The notes beneath the pieces were generated by a model. It ran no database searches. It was not told the origin of the DNA and saw nothing but the letters and a program-made list of their open reading frames with translations. This document shows positions 50,584-61,825 of a stretch of DNA of 64,000 nucleotides, one piece after another. Position 1 is the stretch's first letter. The number at the start of each line of letters is the position of its first letter. This DNA comes from Nymphaea colorata. Lineage: Eukaryota; Streptophyta; Magnoliopsida; Nymphaeales; Nymphaeaceae. The stretch is taken from NCBI RefSeq assembly GCF_008831285.2, contig NC_045147.1, positions 15,292,854 through 15,356,853 of the forward strand, in the 5' to 3' direction. Made by a program: the position numbers and the translations under genes.

Positions 50584-51650
50584 ATGGAACAAGAAAGGGA
50601 AACCAAGAATGACAACGATGAAGCCACCATCATTCAAACCAAAAATGGATCGATGCACAAGATTGTTGTTCATGAACACGGTAACCCCAATCTCAAAATT
50701 ACTCACATGATGCTCAATGGTTTCAACTATTTGCCTTGGTCTAAGGCTCTTACACGATTTCTTAGTAGAAAATCCAAATTAGATTATATTGACGGTAGTA
50801 TCAAGATTATATTGACGGTAGTATCAAGAAACCTCCCATTAATGATCCAAAATACAAGGAATGGAGGTCCACCAATGACACTGTAGCAACTTGGCTCATA
50901 AATTCTATGGAGCCAAGATCGCAGCCAGTTTCACATTCTTAAATACCACCGAAGAAGTTTGGCAAGGTGCCAAAGATCTTTACGGTGAGCAGTATAATAT
51001 TGCCCGTATGCATCAACTAGCACAAAAGAAGGGCAGTTTGAAAAAGGGAACGACATCTATTAGTGAATACCTTGGCACTTTTAAAGCAATTTGGGATGCA
51101 ATAGATATCTATGCACCATTGACTACGGCAATGTGAACAAGATCGCATTTTTGAAATTCTAGCCGGACTGTCTAATGATTATGAGCAACTACGTAGTCAA
51201 ATACGTATGGCTCATGGACTGCCTTCTCTAGCTTCCGTTTTCTCTTTGCTTATGCGTGAAGAGTCTAGGCATAAGGCTATGGGTACAGTGACCGATGGTT
51301 GTCAAGAGATACATAATGAAGATAAAATGACCTTTGCAACAAGCAATAATGTCACATCACCAACAGTGAGAGGCCCTTTAGACACAAACATGAGGACTCT
51401 GAAAAATTTAAACGTACTCATTGCAAGAGGAATGGTCATTCTTGAGACTCTTGCTGGTTCCTTCATGGAAAACCAAACAAAAGGCAGAATTCAGCCTATA
51501 GAAGCATGGGTCGCAGTCAAGACAAAAAGGATAACAACTCTAGCCAAACGAATCAAGCCATCTCCTCATCGAAAAACCAAATCACGTTGGACAAATTGGT
51601 TGAAATAATAAAAGATCTTTAAGTTTAAGTTCAAAGGTACAAGCAAAACA
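50584..51650 (+). pseudogene. Outer copia gag, broken
   Basis: The frame opens MEQERETKNDNDEATIIQTK and includes LNGFNYLPWSKAL and an IGDGSI-like segment typical of plant copia gag (UBN2-type capsid region). It continues in other frames with QLAQKKGSLKKGTTSISEYL and FEILAGLSNDYEQLRSQIRM, then a CKRNGHS zinc-knuckle remnant near 51420. A 23-bp tandem duplication at 50783-50828 shifts the frame early, and further shifts occur near 51135 and 51420. Gag would form the virus-like particle in which reverse transcription occurs. This copy cannot make it. Confidence 0.85.
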
Positions 51651-51689
51651 GGTATGTCTCTTACTTTGGTTAATAACATTGAGGGTAAA

Positions 51690-52960
51690 GACTTGTAATG
51701 GGTAGTTGACTTAGGGGCTAGAGATCACATGGCCAATAAATCTTCTTTTATAAGTTCATATGTACATTCTAGAGATATTGGTCATGTTGTCGCTGCCAAC
51801 GACACCCCTATAACTGTGAAAGGATTAGGTAACATAGATTTTTAACAAATTTAGCACTAGCAAGGTGCATGTTATGCCTAACGACACCCCTATAACATAG
51901 GTAACATATCGGTTGCTAAAATCACTAAGGAGTTAAATTGCAATGTAGTATTTTCTGCTACTAATGTTATTTTTCAGGATCGGACGACTCCGAAGACAAT
52001 TGGTGAAGGGCAACTTGTCAATGGACTCTATCAAATACGAACCACGAATCATGCATTGAATGTGAGTCATGCCAATGATGGAGATATCCGACATCAAAGA
52101 ATGGAGCATCCATCTTCTAGACTTTTAGATCATTTATTTCCTAATTTGTGCTTCAATTGTAGAGAGTGTGAAATATGCAAATTTGTTAGAATGACTAGAC
52201 CTAAATTTTCTTTATATGATTCCATTAGTCATAAACCATTTGATTTGATACACTTTGATGTTTGGCGCCCTATGCCTATTGATTCTATGGATGGATTTCA
52301 CTACTATGTGTTGTTTATTGATGATTTTTTAAAAGTTTACATGGGTCTATTTTATGAAAAATAAGTCTGAAGTGCTCTCCCACTTTAAAACCTTTTACAA
52401 AATGATTGAAACTCAATACAGATTGAAAATTAAAGGTTCTAGATCTGACAATGACACTGAATATAAAAATCATGATTTCAAATCTTTTCTTGGTGAACAT
52501 GGTATTAGACACACGACGTCTTGTGTAGATACACCTCAACGAAATGGTGTATCTGAAAGGAAAAGCAGACACTTACTCAAAGTTGCTAGAAGTTTCTTAT
52601 TTCAAATGAATATACCAAAAAATTATTGACAATATGCCAGTTCGATAGCTTGCTATGTTATTAATAGGACTCCAAGCAAATCTTTGAATTACCTCAATCC
52701 TATCAAGCGTCTCATAGGAACTCAACCTAAGTTTGATCATCTTCGGGTGTTTGGTTGTGTAGCTTATGTGTGGCGACGCCTGTCAAAAAGAGACAAGTTG
52801 AGTCTACGGTTTGTTAAATGTATTTTGGTGCAAAGCAAAGGGTATGTATGCTCCAATCCCGTCTCTTACTTTAACATCAATCTTGATAGCCAAAATCAAA
52901 TGGAGTCTACTCATCCCACTTTGCATGACTATGATGACTTGTTTACAACTGTGGCTGATG
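51690..52960 (+). pseudogene. Outer copia protease and integrase, broken
   Basis: The aspartic protease active site reads WVVDLGARDHM (near 51701), with Leu in place of the catalytic-loop Ser of the usual DSGA. The region from 51840 to 52050 has an internal stop and a partial repeat of CGACACCCCTATAAC. The integrase starts with an altered H-H-C-C finger (IRHQRMEHPS ... CRECEICK), then FDVWRPMP, YYVLFIDDF and RNGVSERKSRHLL, the usual landmarks around the DDE residues. A frameshift lies near 52355 and stops near 52628. Confidence 0.85.
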
Positions 52961-53099
52961 TACATGGAGCTAATAATGAGACTCATGCGGAGAATGAGAG
53001 CCCCACAAATGATCATGAACTTGCAACAACTACTGAAGATATAGAGAACAACTCAACATTTCTCAAAAGATCATAAAAGATAACGCAAGCTCCTTTACG

Positions 53100-54239
53100 C
53101 GTAGTTGATTATGAAACCTACCCAATCAGCAAGTATGTGTCATACAATCAAATTTCTTACTATCACGCCAAGTTTATTAGAAATCTTGGTAGCATTCAGG
53201 AGCCCAAGTCATTTCAAGAGGCTCAAGATGATCCTAATTGGAGGAAGGCTATGAACGAAGAACTAGAAGCTCTAAGGCGCAACAACACTTGAGAAGTTGT
53301 CATTCCTTCAAAGAACACAAACTTAGTGGGGTGCACATGACATTATAGAGTAAAATACAAAAGCAATGACACTTTGGAAAGATACAAGGCTCGTCTAGTG
53401 GCTAAGGGGTTCACGCAGACAAAATGGTTGGATTATGAAGAAACTTTTGTATCTTTACAGTTGTTCTCTATTGCTTGCAACTTGAATTAGAGCCTTCATC
53501 AACTAGATGTCAAAAACGTTTTTTTACAAGAACTCAATGAAGAAATTTATATGTCTTTACCTCCCGATCATCTAGATGAAAGGAAAAGGAAGAGTCTGCA
53601 AATTAAATAAAGCCATATGGCTTGAAACAATCTCTGAGAGCTTGGTACATAAAGTTGAGTCAGGCATTGGAAAAAACAAGGTACTGCAAATGTCACACAG
53701 ACAATAGTTTATTTGTCAAAAAAATTGGATAGAACATCATTGTGGTCTTAATTGACGTGGATGACATAGTCATGGCTGGAAATGATACAAAGGACATTTT
53801 AATTCTGAAAGACTATTTGAAGAAAACCTTCGACATAAAGGATTTGGGAAAACTCAAACACTTTCTTGGGATTGAAGTTGCTCAATCTCATAAAGGTATC
53901 TTGCTATGTCAAAGAAAGTATGCATTAGATATCGTAAAAGAGATTGAAAAATTAAATGCTCGACCGGCAGACACTCCGATTGAGTCAAACCTCAAAATTA
54001 GACCATGTGAAGATGAATTAGAAGTTAAAAAAGAAAGGTTCCAACAACTAGTAGGTAAGCTGATATATCTATCTGTCACTCGACCTGACATTTTTTATGC
54101 TGTGAATGTTATCAGCAAGTACATGAAGAGTCCAAAAGAGTCTCACATGAAAGTAGTTGATCGTATCCTCAGATACGTGAAGGGTACTCCAGGGCAGGGA
54201 CTCTGGTACAAAAGAAACAAAAGCATTGACATTGTTGGA
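53100..54239 (+). pseudogene. Outer copia reverse transcriptase, broken
   Basis: Fragments include WRKAMNEELEALRRN (about 53240), ERYKARLVAKGFTQT (about 53380), then the active-site region LIDVDDIVMAGND near 53750, where YVDD reads DVDD, and KDLGKLKHFLGIEVAQS. From 53742 to 54245 the frame is open for 167 codons and ends inside the inner insertion, just before the RNase H domain. Upstream it has several stops (for example near 53290, 53338 and 53490). Confidence 0.88.
54235..54239. repeat. Target-site duplication (TTGGA) left of the inner copia
   Basis: TTGGA at 54235-54239 is repeated exactly at 59605-59609 on the other side of the inner element. A 5-bp duplication is the copia integrase signature and proves insertion into the outer element. 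Confidence 0.95.
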
Positions 54240-54419
54240 TGTTAAAGATGCAAAAGAGTTTTTTTGAAATATTAGGAAGTTAGGAAGGAGTTCTTTAAAT
54301 GCTTTCTTATTTTTATTGGACTACTTTTGTAAATTCTCTAACCCTAATTTCTTTTAATCGAGATTAGGGTCACGTAATGAAGGATTCCTTTCGGCTCTCT
54401 CTCTCCCTCTCTTGTAACA
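54240..54419 (+). repeat. Inner copia 5' LTR
   Basis: 180 bp, TG...CA, with the internal block TCTCTAACCCTAAT and a CT-rich end. It pairs with 59427-59604. Confidence 0.95.
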
Positions 54420-56099
54420 TGATATCAAAGCAGGGGTTGGTGTCGACTGTAGGTTGAGTTTTCCAGTGACCTTCTTCTCTGGCAACCACCTTCTCCGATG
54501 ACAATCTTTCCGGCGAACAGCCAAGTGAGTTCCTTATTGTTTTATCGTCCTCTCTCTTGTCATCGCCATCCTTTATTCCCTTTTATCACCCAATAAAGAG
54601 ACAGTGAGGGAATAGGGGTTGGGCATGCTGTGTGGAGAAGGACCTGATCACGCCTTTGTGGAAAGCGTGATCAGATCCTCATGTTGATCGTGTGAAGCAA
54701 AGTGTTGTGGGTGCAGCGTGACTTGACGTTGTGGTTTGTGGAGTCTATATGTTGTTTATGAACTCAGTTTTGATATGAGCAGAATTTTTCTATAGATCGT
54801 GGATACAAAATCAGTAAAGTAAGGCTGCGTGAGGACTGCGGCTGATTCTTAGTACAAGATTTATTGATATCGTGGACTCCTTTGACATGTGGACAGCTAG
54901 TTTTATGAGAACCAGCTGACGTTGTGGTTTGTGGAGTCTGTATGTTATTTATGAACTCAGTTTTGATATGAACAGAATTTTTCTATAGATCGTGGATACA
55001 AACTCAGTAAAGTAAGGCTGCGTGAGGACTGCTGTTGATTCTTAGTACAAGATTTATTGATATTGTGGATTCCTTTGACACGTGGACAACTAGTTTTATG
55101 AGAACCAGCTGCTGTTATAAGTCGCAGCCGTCTTCAGTCGATTGGGGATTCAAATTTTCAGTCATCGGCTGAAACAGATTTAAACATGATTAGCACCATT
55201 GCGTTGTTGTTGCCGTGGAAGATCAGATCTGATTTTCTACTGATTGGTTGGAAGCAAATCTATGAAGTCTTGTATCAGATTTGCCCTTTGAAGTTATATA
55301 TCAGATCTGCCCTTTTGTTGTTGTGTGTGGAGTCATGTTGTTTGAAGGTTGCTGATTGGCGTGTGGAACAGAAATGACCTGCTGATCATGGAGGCTTTAG
55401 CTGTTGTTTGTGGGTGTGGTTTGGCATGTGGAGCAGAAATGATCTGCTGATCGTGGAGGCTATTCTAGCAACAACTTGGCGTGGATGGTGTTACGCTGAT
55501 CATATGTGGGGGGCAACAACAACAGTCAGCCGTAAGTAGCAGAGATAAGCAACTGTCTTTTGGAGTTTTGTTCGTGGGTCTGCTATCATCTACAGCAATC
55601 GATTCAAATCTCTATAATACGGTTCAGATTTGGTTAGTTTCTGTGATTAGAGATTCTCTCTTATTGCATAGCGTGTGATATTCATATAATCTTTGAGGAT
55701 AGTAGAGATTTTTTTTTCTGTGGTGTCTGACTGTCTTAATACCACCCACGTATGACACACAATATATAAGAAGCAGCAGTCAGACACCACAAAAAAAAAT
55801 CTCTACTATATATTGTGTGTCATACGTGGGTGGTATTAAGACATGATCTGATTATCACATAGTTCATGTGGAGCAGAATGGTAGACTGCTAGACATATGT
55901 GCAGTCGTGTGCAGAGTTACTAAGTCTGGTGTTGTAACAGCCATCTAATATTCAGGCGGAGTAGAATTGTGGACTGTTGGGTGTGTGTGCAGTCACATGT
56001 GGGTCAACTGGCATTGGGATTGTTGGGGCTGCTTATTATTATTCGTTTTTTTAGAGTTCTGTGATCCATAAAGATACATTTCTTGATTGAAGTTGACTG
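54420..56099 (+). other. Long repeat-rich leader of the inner copia, without recognisable gag
   Basis: Between the primer-binding site and the first pol-like frame lie about 1.68 kb with no frame longer than about 65 codons and no capsid or zinc-knuckle motif. The space holds a 193-bp tandem duplication (54725-54917, 54918-55111), a second, smaller one around 55358-55465 (both copies with CAGAAATGA.CTGCTGATC.TGGAGGCT), a repeated TATCAGAT.TGCCCTTT motif near 55275-55315, and the permuted inverted repeat at 55700-55841. Complete copia elements usually encode gag here. Confidence 0.75.
55700..55841. repeat. Permuted inverted duplication A-B-A'-B'
   Basis: A (55700-55733, TAGTAGAGA, nine T, then CTGTGGTGTCTGACTG) is reverse-complemented as A' at 55777-55808, except for two extra bases in A. 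B (55734-55768, TCTTAATACCACCCACGTAT onward) is reverse-complemented perfectly over 35 bp as B' at 55807-55841. Order is A, B, an 8-bp spacer, A', B'. A simple inverted duplication would give B' before A'. Confidence 0.95.
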
Positions 56100-57200
56100 T
56101 TGCATCTAATACATACATATTGTGCCCAAAATTTTGATTGGAATTTTACTATGGCTGATGGTAATGTGTTTGAGGGATCCAATGACTACAAGATGACTAG
56201 AAATTCCTTCTCATATGCCAATACTACTGGAATAGACTCAGCCTTCTCTGTTGGTGCTCCTACCGATGGCCCAGAGTGGATGATAGATTTTGGCGCTTCC
56301 AGGCATTGTTGTAATCAATCACACATTTTTTCATCTTTAGTCAAACTCTCTACACCACAACATGTCAGACTGGCTGATGGCAAGCTATCTCTTGTGTTGG
56401 GCAGCGGTGATATTTATCTCTCATATTTATATCTCCCACATTTAGGCACTCTTACTTACGTGCTCTATGCTCCTCAGTTTCCTGTTAATTTGTTATCTGT
56501 TAAGCAGTTGGCTATTGACTTACAATGTAGAGTCATTTTTTACCCTTGTTCATTTTCAAGACTTACTAACTGGGAAGGTGATTGGTGGCGGTCATGAACG
56601 TGAAGGTCTCTATTTCTTGTATGTCCCAGTAAATGTTGCTGCATCATCATTCTCCTCGAAGACTTCTCCTTTCCAGTGGCATCTCAGACTAGGTCATCCA
56701 TCAGTGTCCAAGCTTCGTCGCATGTTTCCAGGTATTACTGCATCAGAGTCCTTCTTATGTGATGGTTGCCAGTTAGGCAAACATACACGGAGCAGCTTTC
56801 TATCGAGTCAGAGTCCATCTAGTCAAAGTCCATTTGATCTCATTCATGTGGATGTGTGGGGTCCTAGTCGGGTTCATTTTCACTCACGTTTTCTGTATTA
56901 TCTTGTTTTGGTTGATGATTTTACTAGAGTCAGTTGGGTATTCTTGTTACGGGAAAGATCGGAAGTCATATGTATTCTTCTGAAATTTGTTAAAGAAATA
57001 AAAACTCAGTTTGGTTTCATTGTTAAAAATATTCGACTGATAATGCTTTTGAATTCAAATCCTCCGCGCTACTTCAATTTTATGTCAATCATAGAATTCG
57101 ACCTCAATATACTTGTTCTCACACGTCCCAACAAAATGGTGTTGCCGAACATAAACATCGACAACTCCTAAATGTGGCACGTACCCTCATGTTGCATTCA
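56100..57200 (+). pseudogene. Inner copia protease and integrase, broken
   Basis: The protease site reads EWMIDFGASRH near 56275, with Phe in place of the usual Ser of DSGA. A frame change near 56570 leads to the GAG-pre-integrase and zinc finger (WHLRLGHPSVSKLRRM ... CDGCQLGKH) and the integrase core (FDLIHVDVWGPS, LYYLVLVDDFTRVSWVF). Another shift near 57030 precedes the second catalytic Asp. The QQNGVAEHKHRQ-type block with the catalytic Glu follows near 57130-57165 in a different frame. Confidence 0.88.
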
Positions 57201-59419
57201 CATTTGCCTGCCTATTTTTGGGGTGATGCAATTCTTACCGTCTGCTATCTCATTAATAGATTACCCTCGTCAGCCATCCAAGAACGTATTCATATTCAAC
57301 TTTTATATCCAGATCGACTATTATTTCATATACCTCCCAAAGTGTTTGGATGCACCTGCTTTGCACACATCCTAGGCCCAGACAAAAACAAACTTGCTGC
57401 CCAAGCCATCAAATGTGTATTCATTGGATACTCTGCCAATCAAAAAGGATATAAGTGCTTTGATCCCCAGACCAAGAAAGAGATTATTAGTGCGGATGTT
57501 ACATTCTTTGAATCTCGTCCTTATTTTTCTTCTTCGAGTCCTTTTTCGTCTGAGATGCCTATACCGGTTCCTCTTCCTATTCCACCAGTGTCACTTGAGT
57601 CGATCCCTCCATCTCAATCTATGTCATGTGAACGTTTCCTTGATCCTCAATTAGTTTACACTCGTTGTCTGGGTCCCTCTCTCAAGCGCCCACCAGCGCC
57701 TTCTCAAGAGGTAAGCTCCACTGATAAAACTGACTCGGGTTTAAATGATGATCACACTGCAAATGATCTCCCCATTGCTATTCGCAAGGGCAACCAACAG
57801 TGCACACTACATCCGATTTTTAATTTTGTCTCTACTGACCATTTGAGTACAAATTTGGTGCAGTTTGATCGAGCTTTGTCTAGCCACATCATCTTGTCTT
57901 CTCACCATCAAGCCTTGTTAGATTCAAGGTGGCGGCAAGCCATGCAAGAGGAAATAGATGCTCTTATCACTCAGGACACTTGGGATTTGGTGGATCCACC
58001 GATGCACTGTGATGTGGTTGGCTCCAAATGGGTGTTCACCATCAAGTATCATTTTGATAGTTCAGTTGAACGGTTCAAGGCACGTCTTATTGTTAAAGGA
58101 TATACACAGACTTATGGTGTTGACTTCTTTGAAACCTTTTCGCCCGTGGCTCGGTTGGGCAATATTCGACTGATTATATCTCTCGCTGTCCAGCGAGAGT
58201 GACCTCTATTTTAGCTAGATGTGAAAAATGCTTTTCTGTATGGAGACTTGTCTGAAACTGTCTATATGCAGCAACCACCTAGTTTTGAACAACAAAAGGA
58301 GTGTTCCAAGGTATGCAAATTAAAGAAGGTTATTTATGGACTTAAATAGAGTCCTCGTGCATGGTTCCATAAGCTAACTGAGGTTTTATCTAAGTGTGGA
58401 TTTCAACGATCCCAGCTTGATCACTCATTGTTTATCAAACGAGGCACATCTGGTATAGTGATATTGATTGTATACGTGGATGATATTGTTCTTACTGGAG
58501 AAAGTAATCAAGAAATAGCTCGGACAAAGGAGTTTTTACAACAACACTTTGTTACAAAAGACCTTGGACAACTCCGTTATTTTTTTGGTATTGAGGTGAC
58601 TCGTAGTAGTAAAGGAGTTGTAGTGTCTCAAAGAAAACATGCTCTTTGCAAGAAACATGTTTATTGGGAGCTAAACCTATCACACTTTTCATGAATCCCC
58701 GCATTCATATACATGATGATGAATCAGAGCCTTTTGACTCTAGATCTTACATATCTCTGATAGGGAAAATGTTATATTTGACTGTCACTCGCCCTGATAT
58801 TAGTTTTGCTGTGAATAAGCTAAGTCAGTTCATGAAAAAAACCCTGGAAGGTTCATTGGGACGTTGCTCTAATGATTGTCAGATACTTGAAATCAGCCCC
58901 GGGAAAGGGGTTATGGTTCAAAAAGGGAGAAGGTGTTGACATCGAAGCGTATAATGATGTTGATTATGCATGATTTATAAATGACAGGAAGTCTACTGCA
59001 GGTTTTTGTGTCTTTGTGGGAGGTAATCTTATTTTTTGGAGGAGTAAGAAACAGAATGTGTAGCTCAATCTAGTGCTGAATCGGAATATAGGGCTATGGC
59101 TCAAACTGCGGCTGAAATGTCATTGGTCAGATCATTGCTTCTAGAGTTGGGTGTTTCAATGAATCTCCCAATGAAGATGTATTGTGACAACAAGACAACA
59201 ACCTATATTGCTACCAATCAAGTCTTCCATGAGAGGACTAAACACATTGAGGTGGATTGCCACTATATTCGAGACTTAGTTCAAGAAAGAATTGTTAGCA
59301 CTATTCATGTCTCCTCAGAATATCAGGTAGCAGATATCCTCACTAAAACTCTTTCCATAGGCAATTTCCTGAGATGTTGTAACAAGCTTAGCATGATTGA
59401 TATATATGCTCCAGCTTGA
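57174..59419 (+). pseudogene. Inner copia integrase tail, reverse transcriptase and RNase H, broken
   Basis: 57174-58202 is open for 342 codons: integrase C-terminal part (KVFGCTCFAHILGPDKNKL, KCVFIGYSANQKGYKCFDP), a Ser/Pro-rich linker, then the RT start WRQAMQEEIDALITQDTWDL and RFKARLIVKGYTQTYGVDFF. It stops at 58201. RT resumes with [20 protein letters not shown], a TAG inside YGLK.SPRAW near 58348, and the catalytic motif LIVYVDDIVLTG near 58466, here intact. RNase H follows with KSTAGFCVFV, a frameshift near 59060, then SAESEYRAM, CDNKTTTYIATN and HERTKHIEVDCHYIRD, ending at 59419 just before the polypurine tract. Confidence 0.9.
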
Positions 59420-59426
59420 AGGGAAG

Positions 59427-59604
59427 TGTTAAAGATGCAAAAGAGTTTTTATAAAATATTAGGAAGTTAGGAAAGAGTTCTTTAAATGCTTTCTTATTTT
59501 TATTGGACTACGTTTGTAAGTTCTCTAACCCTAATCTCTTTTAATAGAGATTAGGGTTATGTAATGAAGGATTCCTTTCGGCTCTCTCTCTCTCTCTTGT
59601 AACA
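59427..59604 (+). repeat. Inner copia 3' LTR
   Basis: 178 bp, identical ends to 54240-54419, directly preceded by CTTGAAGGGAAG and followed by the TTGGA target duplication. Confidence 0.95.
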
Positions 59605-60011
59605 TTGGATTCACTGACGCTGATTGGGCATGTGACACTAGTGACAGAAGATCTACCACTAAATATTGTGTGTTTGTTGAAGGAAATCTAGTAGTTTGGA
59701 AAAGCAAGAAACAGAGAGTAGTGGCTAAGTCTAGTGCAGGAGCAGAATACCATGCAATGGCTTTGGGTGCCAGTGAACTCACATGGATTAAGAATTTAAT
59801 TGAAGAATTGAGTTTCAGTATTACCAAGTCAATGGACATGTTTTGTGACAATAAGGCTACAATATACATATCTACAAACCCTGTATTTCATGAAAGAACC
59901 AAACATATTGAGCTCGATTGTCATTACACCAGAGAGAAAATCATATCTGGAGAAATTAGAACTCCTTACATTAAAGGCACCGATCAAGTCGCCGATGGTT
60001 TGACTAAATGA
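59605..60011 (+). pseudogene. Outer copia RNase H, severed from its reverse transcriptase by the inner element
   Basis: The reading resumes directly at the repeated TTGGA with a TDADWACDTSDRRSTTKY block, then VVWKSKKQRVVAKSSAGAEY, FCDNKATIYISTNPV, HERTKHIELDCHYTRE and QVADGLTK. These are the standard copia RNase H landmarks. A stop follows at 60009-60011, slightly short of the usual end. The fit of both halves at the target duplication confirms the nested structure. Confidence 0.92.
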
Positions 60012-60086
60012 GTCATCAAAATGAAGTTGCAAATAACCACCAACAAGTGGAGATGTCACAATATGTACGCCCCACTTGAGGGGGAG

Positions 60087-60392
60087 TGTTAGAACAACAA
60101 CATTCTCCAAAGATCAATTAACATAATTGGTCTCTCCTCAATAAGGAAATTGGGCAATGGTCTTAAACCAACGTTCAAGTTATTTATAGATGGAAGTGCC
60201 TCACGCTCTCCTCCCTTAATATTTTTTTGATGTATAGGGGCATGATTGATTGTATTGACAAAACAATGATCAAAAATAAAAAATGTTGGTTTTCTCTTGC
60301 TCGTGGATGTAGGCTGTAAAGCTGAACCACGTAAAAGTGGTGTCCCTTTTTCTCTATATCGTCTTCTTCTTTGATTAAATCCCAGTTGATCA
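60087..60392 (+). repeat. Outer copia 3' LTR
   Basis: 306 bp. Starts TGTTAGAACAACAACATT, ends AGTTGATCA, and is followed by the CATTG target duplication at 60393-60397. Preceded by the CTTGAGGGGGAG polypurine tract. Confidence 0.94.
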
Positions 60393-61825
60393 CATTGCAT
60401 AATTTAAGATCAAACTGGGAGGCTGTCCTGTTCTAGTGATTGTTGTTGGTGTGCCAGTGATGGAAGAATTTGAATACTTCGTTCTGCTTGCATGAAAATC
60501 TTCAATGGGCGTTCGATGGGTGCATTACAGGGTGGCTAAAGACACCTCCCATCGTTTTGGGAAGAAGAGTCTACTGACAGACTTGCAAACATGATGCACT
60601 GCTGAGGAACATCGCCTCCACTGTCAGTCAAATCGGTGAAACAATGGCAATTTTGCGCATTGCGAAAGCGTGAAAAGTGTAGCGCTTTGAATTGCGCAAG
60701 CGATTCACAGAAAGTGCTGTGAGTAAAAAATATGGATTGATCCTTTCCATGTAAAAAAACCGGGAGTCCTTCTATATTGTGATTTTAAATTGCTTTACCT
60801 TTTAAAGGGTAAAGGAGACAACTTGCCCGTTCCATTGAAACATTGTTTTCTAAATATTTCATCACAAAAGGAACAGACCATGCAGGCACACATTGTGTGG
60901 CCTTCATTGAGGAGATTCGACCTTAATTCCTTCCAACAGGAGACTATCCCCACCTGAAGCGTTGCGGCGGGCTGTTGAGCTACATATAGTTTAACTCCAC
61001 ATAACAAAATTTGTGAAAGATTGGAGACCCGTAGAATCTGCACCAAAGTTGTTAAATGCAAGGAGGGGAGACGTCACGCGAGGCGTTGAGCCTGTCATGA
61101 AGCGAGAAATAAGCTGTAAGCTTTAGGATCAAAATGGTACAATATATAATATCAATAAGAACCAAAGTGACTTCAGCTAAGGCCTCGAGGCGCTTTAGGG
61201 CATAAGCTCAAGCCTTGAAGCGTATACCTCTAATAACACCAATGTGTACAAAACCAGAACAAGCAGTGTTCTTGCTTAGGTCCTCCTCACCACCCAATAT
61301 GAACAGATTTCTATAGAAAAATGAGTCATTGCTATCTCTGTGGGGGTTGTGCAACGACTGGATTACTCAGGATTTCTCACATAACCTGAGATCCTTAAGT
61401 CTGGTAAACCAGAAATTATCACGTCATCAGATTCATCAATCCAAGATCCTTGACTGTCAAACACACTATGTGACCAATATACCAATTGGTTCTTGTGACT
61501 CCTATAAAAATTGAATTTCATCCAACCCTCTGAAGGAATATGTGAATCCTCCCAATAGTTCCCATATTCCGCCAAAGCAACAGGTTACATACTCCTGTGG
61601 CAACATTGACAACAAAGCCCCGCGTTGGCCAGCGGAAGATACCACCAATATTTGCATTGCCATTCTTTTAAGCGAAGATGAGATCATTTCCTGCCCCTCA
61701 AAATTGCCAACTCGTTACTCTAGAGGATATAATCCAATTTTGCTCTCATGCTTCTTAGCTGTAATTTTTTCGAACCAGCTTCCACTTGTAAATGGCTGCG
61801 ATGAAGTCATTTTTACCATGCTTCA

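Larger units (their letters stand above)
54240..59604 (+). mobile_element. Inner Ty1/copia LTR retrotransposon nested in the outer element's RNase H
   Basis: LTRs at 54240-54419 (180 bp) and 59427-59604 (178 bp) both start TGTTAAAGATGC and end CTTGTAACA. The TTGGA target duplication flanks it. TGATATCAAAGC, a degenerate initiator-tRNA primer-binding site, follows the 5' LTR, and CTTGAAGGGAAG, the polypurine tract, precedes the 3' LTR. It has the same orientation as the outer element. By eye the two LTRs differ at about nine positions plus a 2-bp indel, roughly 5 percent. Pol domains are in the copia order but interrupted, and no gag is recognisable. The LTRs are unusually short for a plant copia of 5.4 kb. 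Confidence 0.95.
50230..60392 (+). mobile_element. Outer Ty1/copia LTR retrotransposon, interrupted by a second copia
   Basis: The boundaries are firm. LTRs at 50230-50518 and 60087-60392 start TGTTAGAAC and end ATCA, and the 5-bp target duplication CATTG lies at 50225-50229 and 60393-60397. A primer-binding site TGGTATCATGAAC follows the 5' LTR, and the polypurine tract CTTGAGGGGGAG precedes the 3' LTR. Internal order is gag, protease, integrase, reverse transcriptase, RNase H, which is the copia order. The inner element at 54240-59604 splits it between reverse transcriptase and RNase H. Without the insert it would be about 4.8 kb, ordinary for copia. The coding region has many stops and frameshifts, so it is not autonomous. 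LTR differences by eye are clearly more numerous than in the inner element, consistent with the nesting order. Confidence 0.95.
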
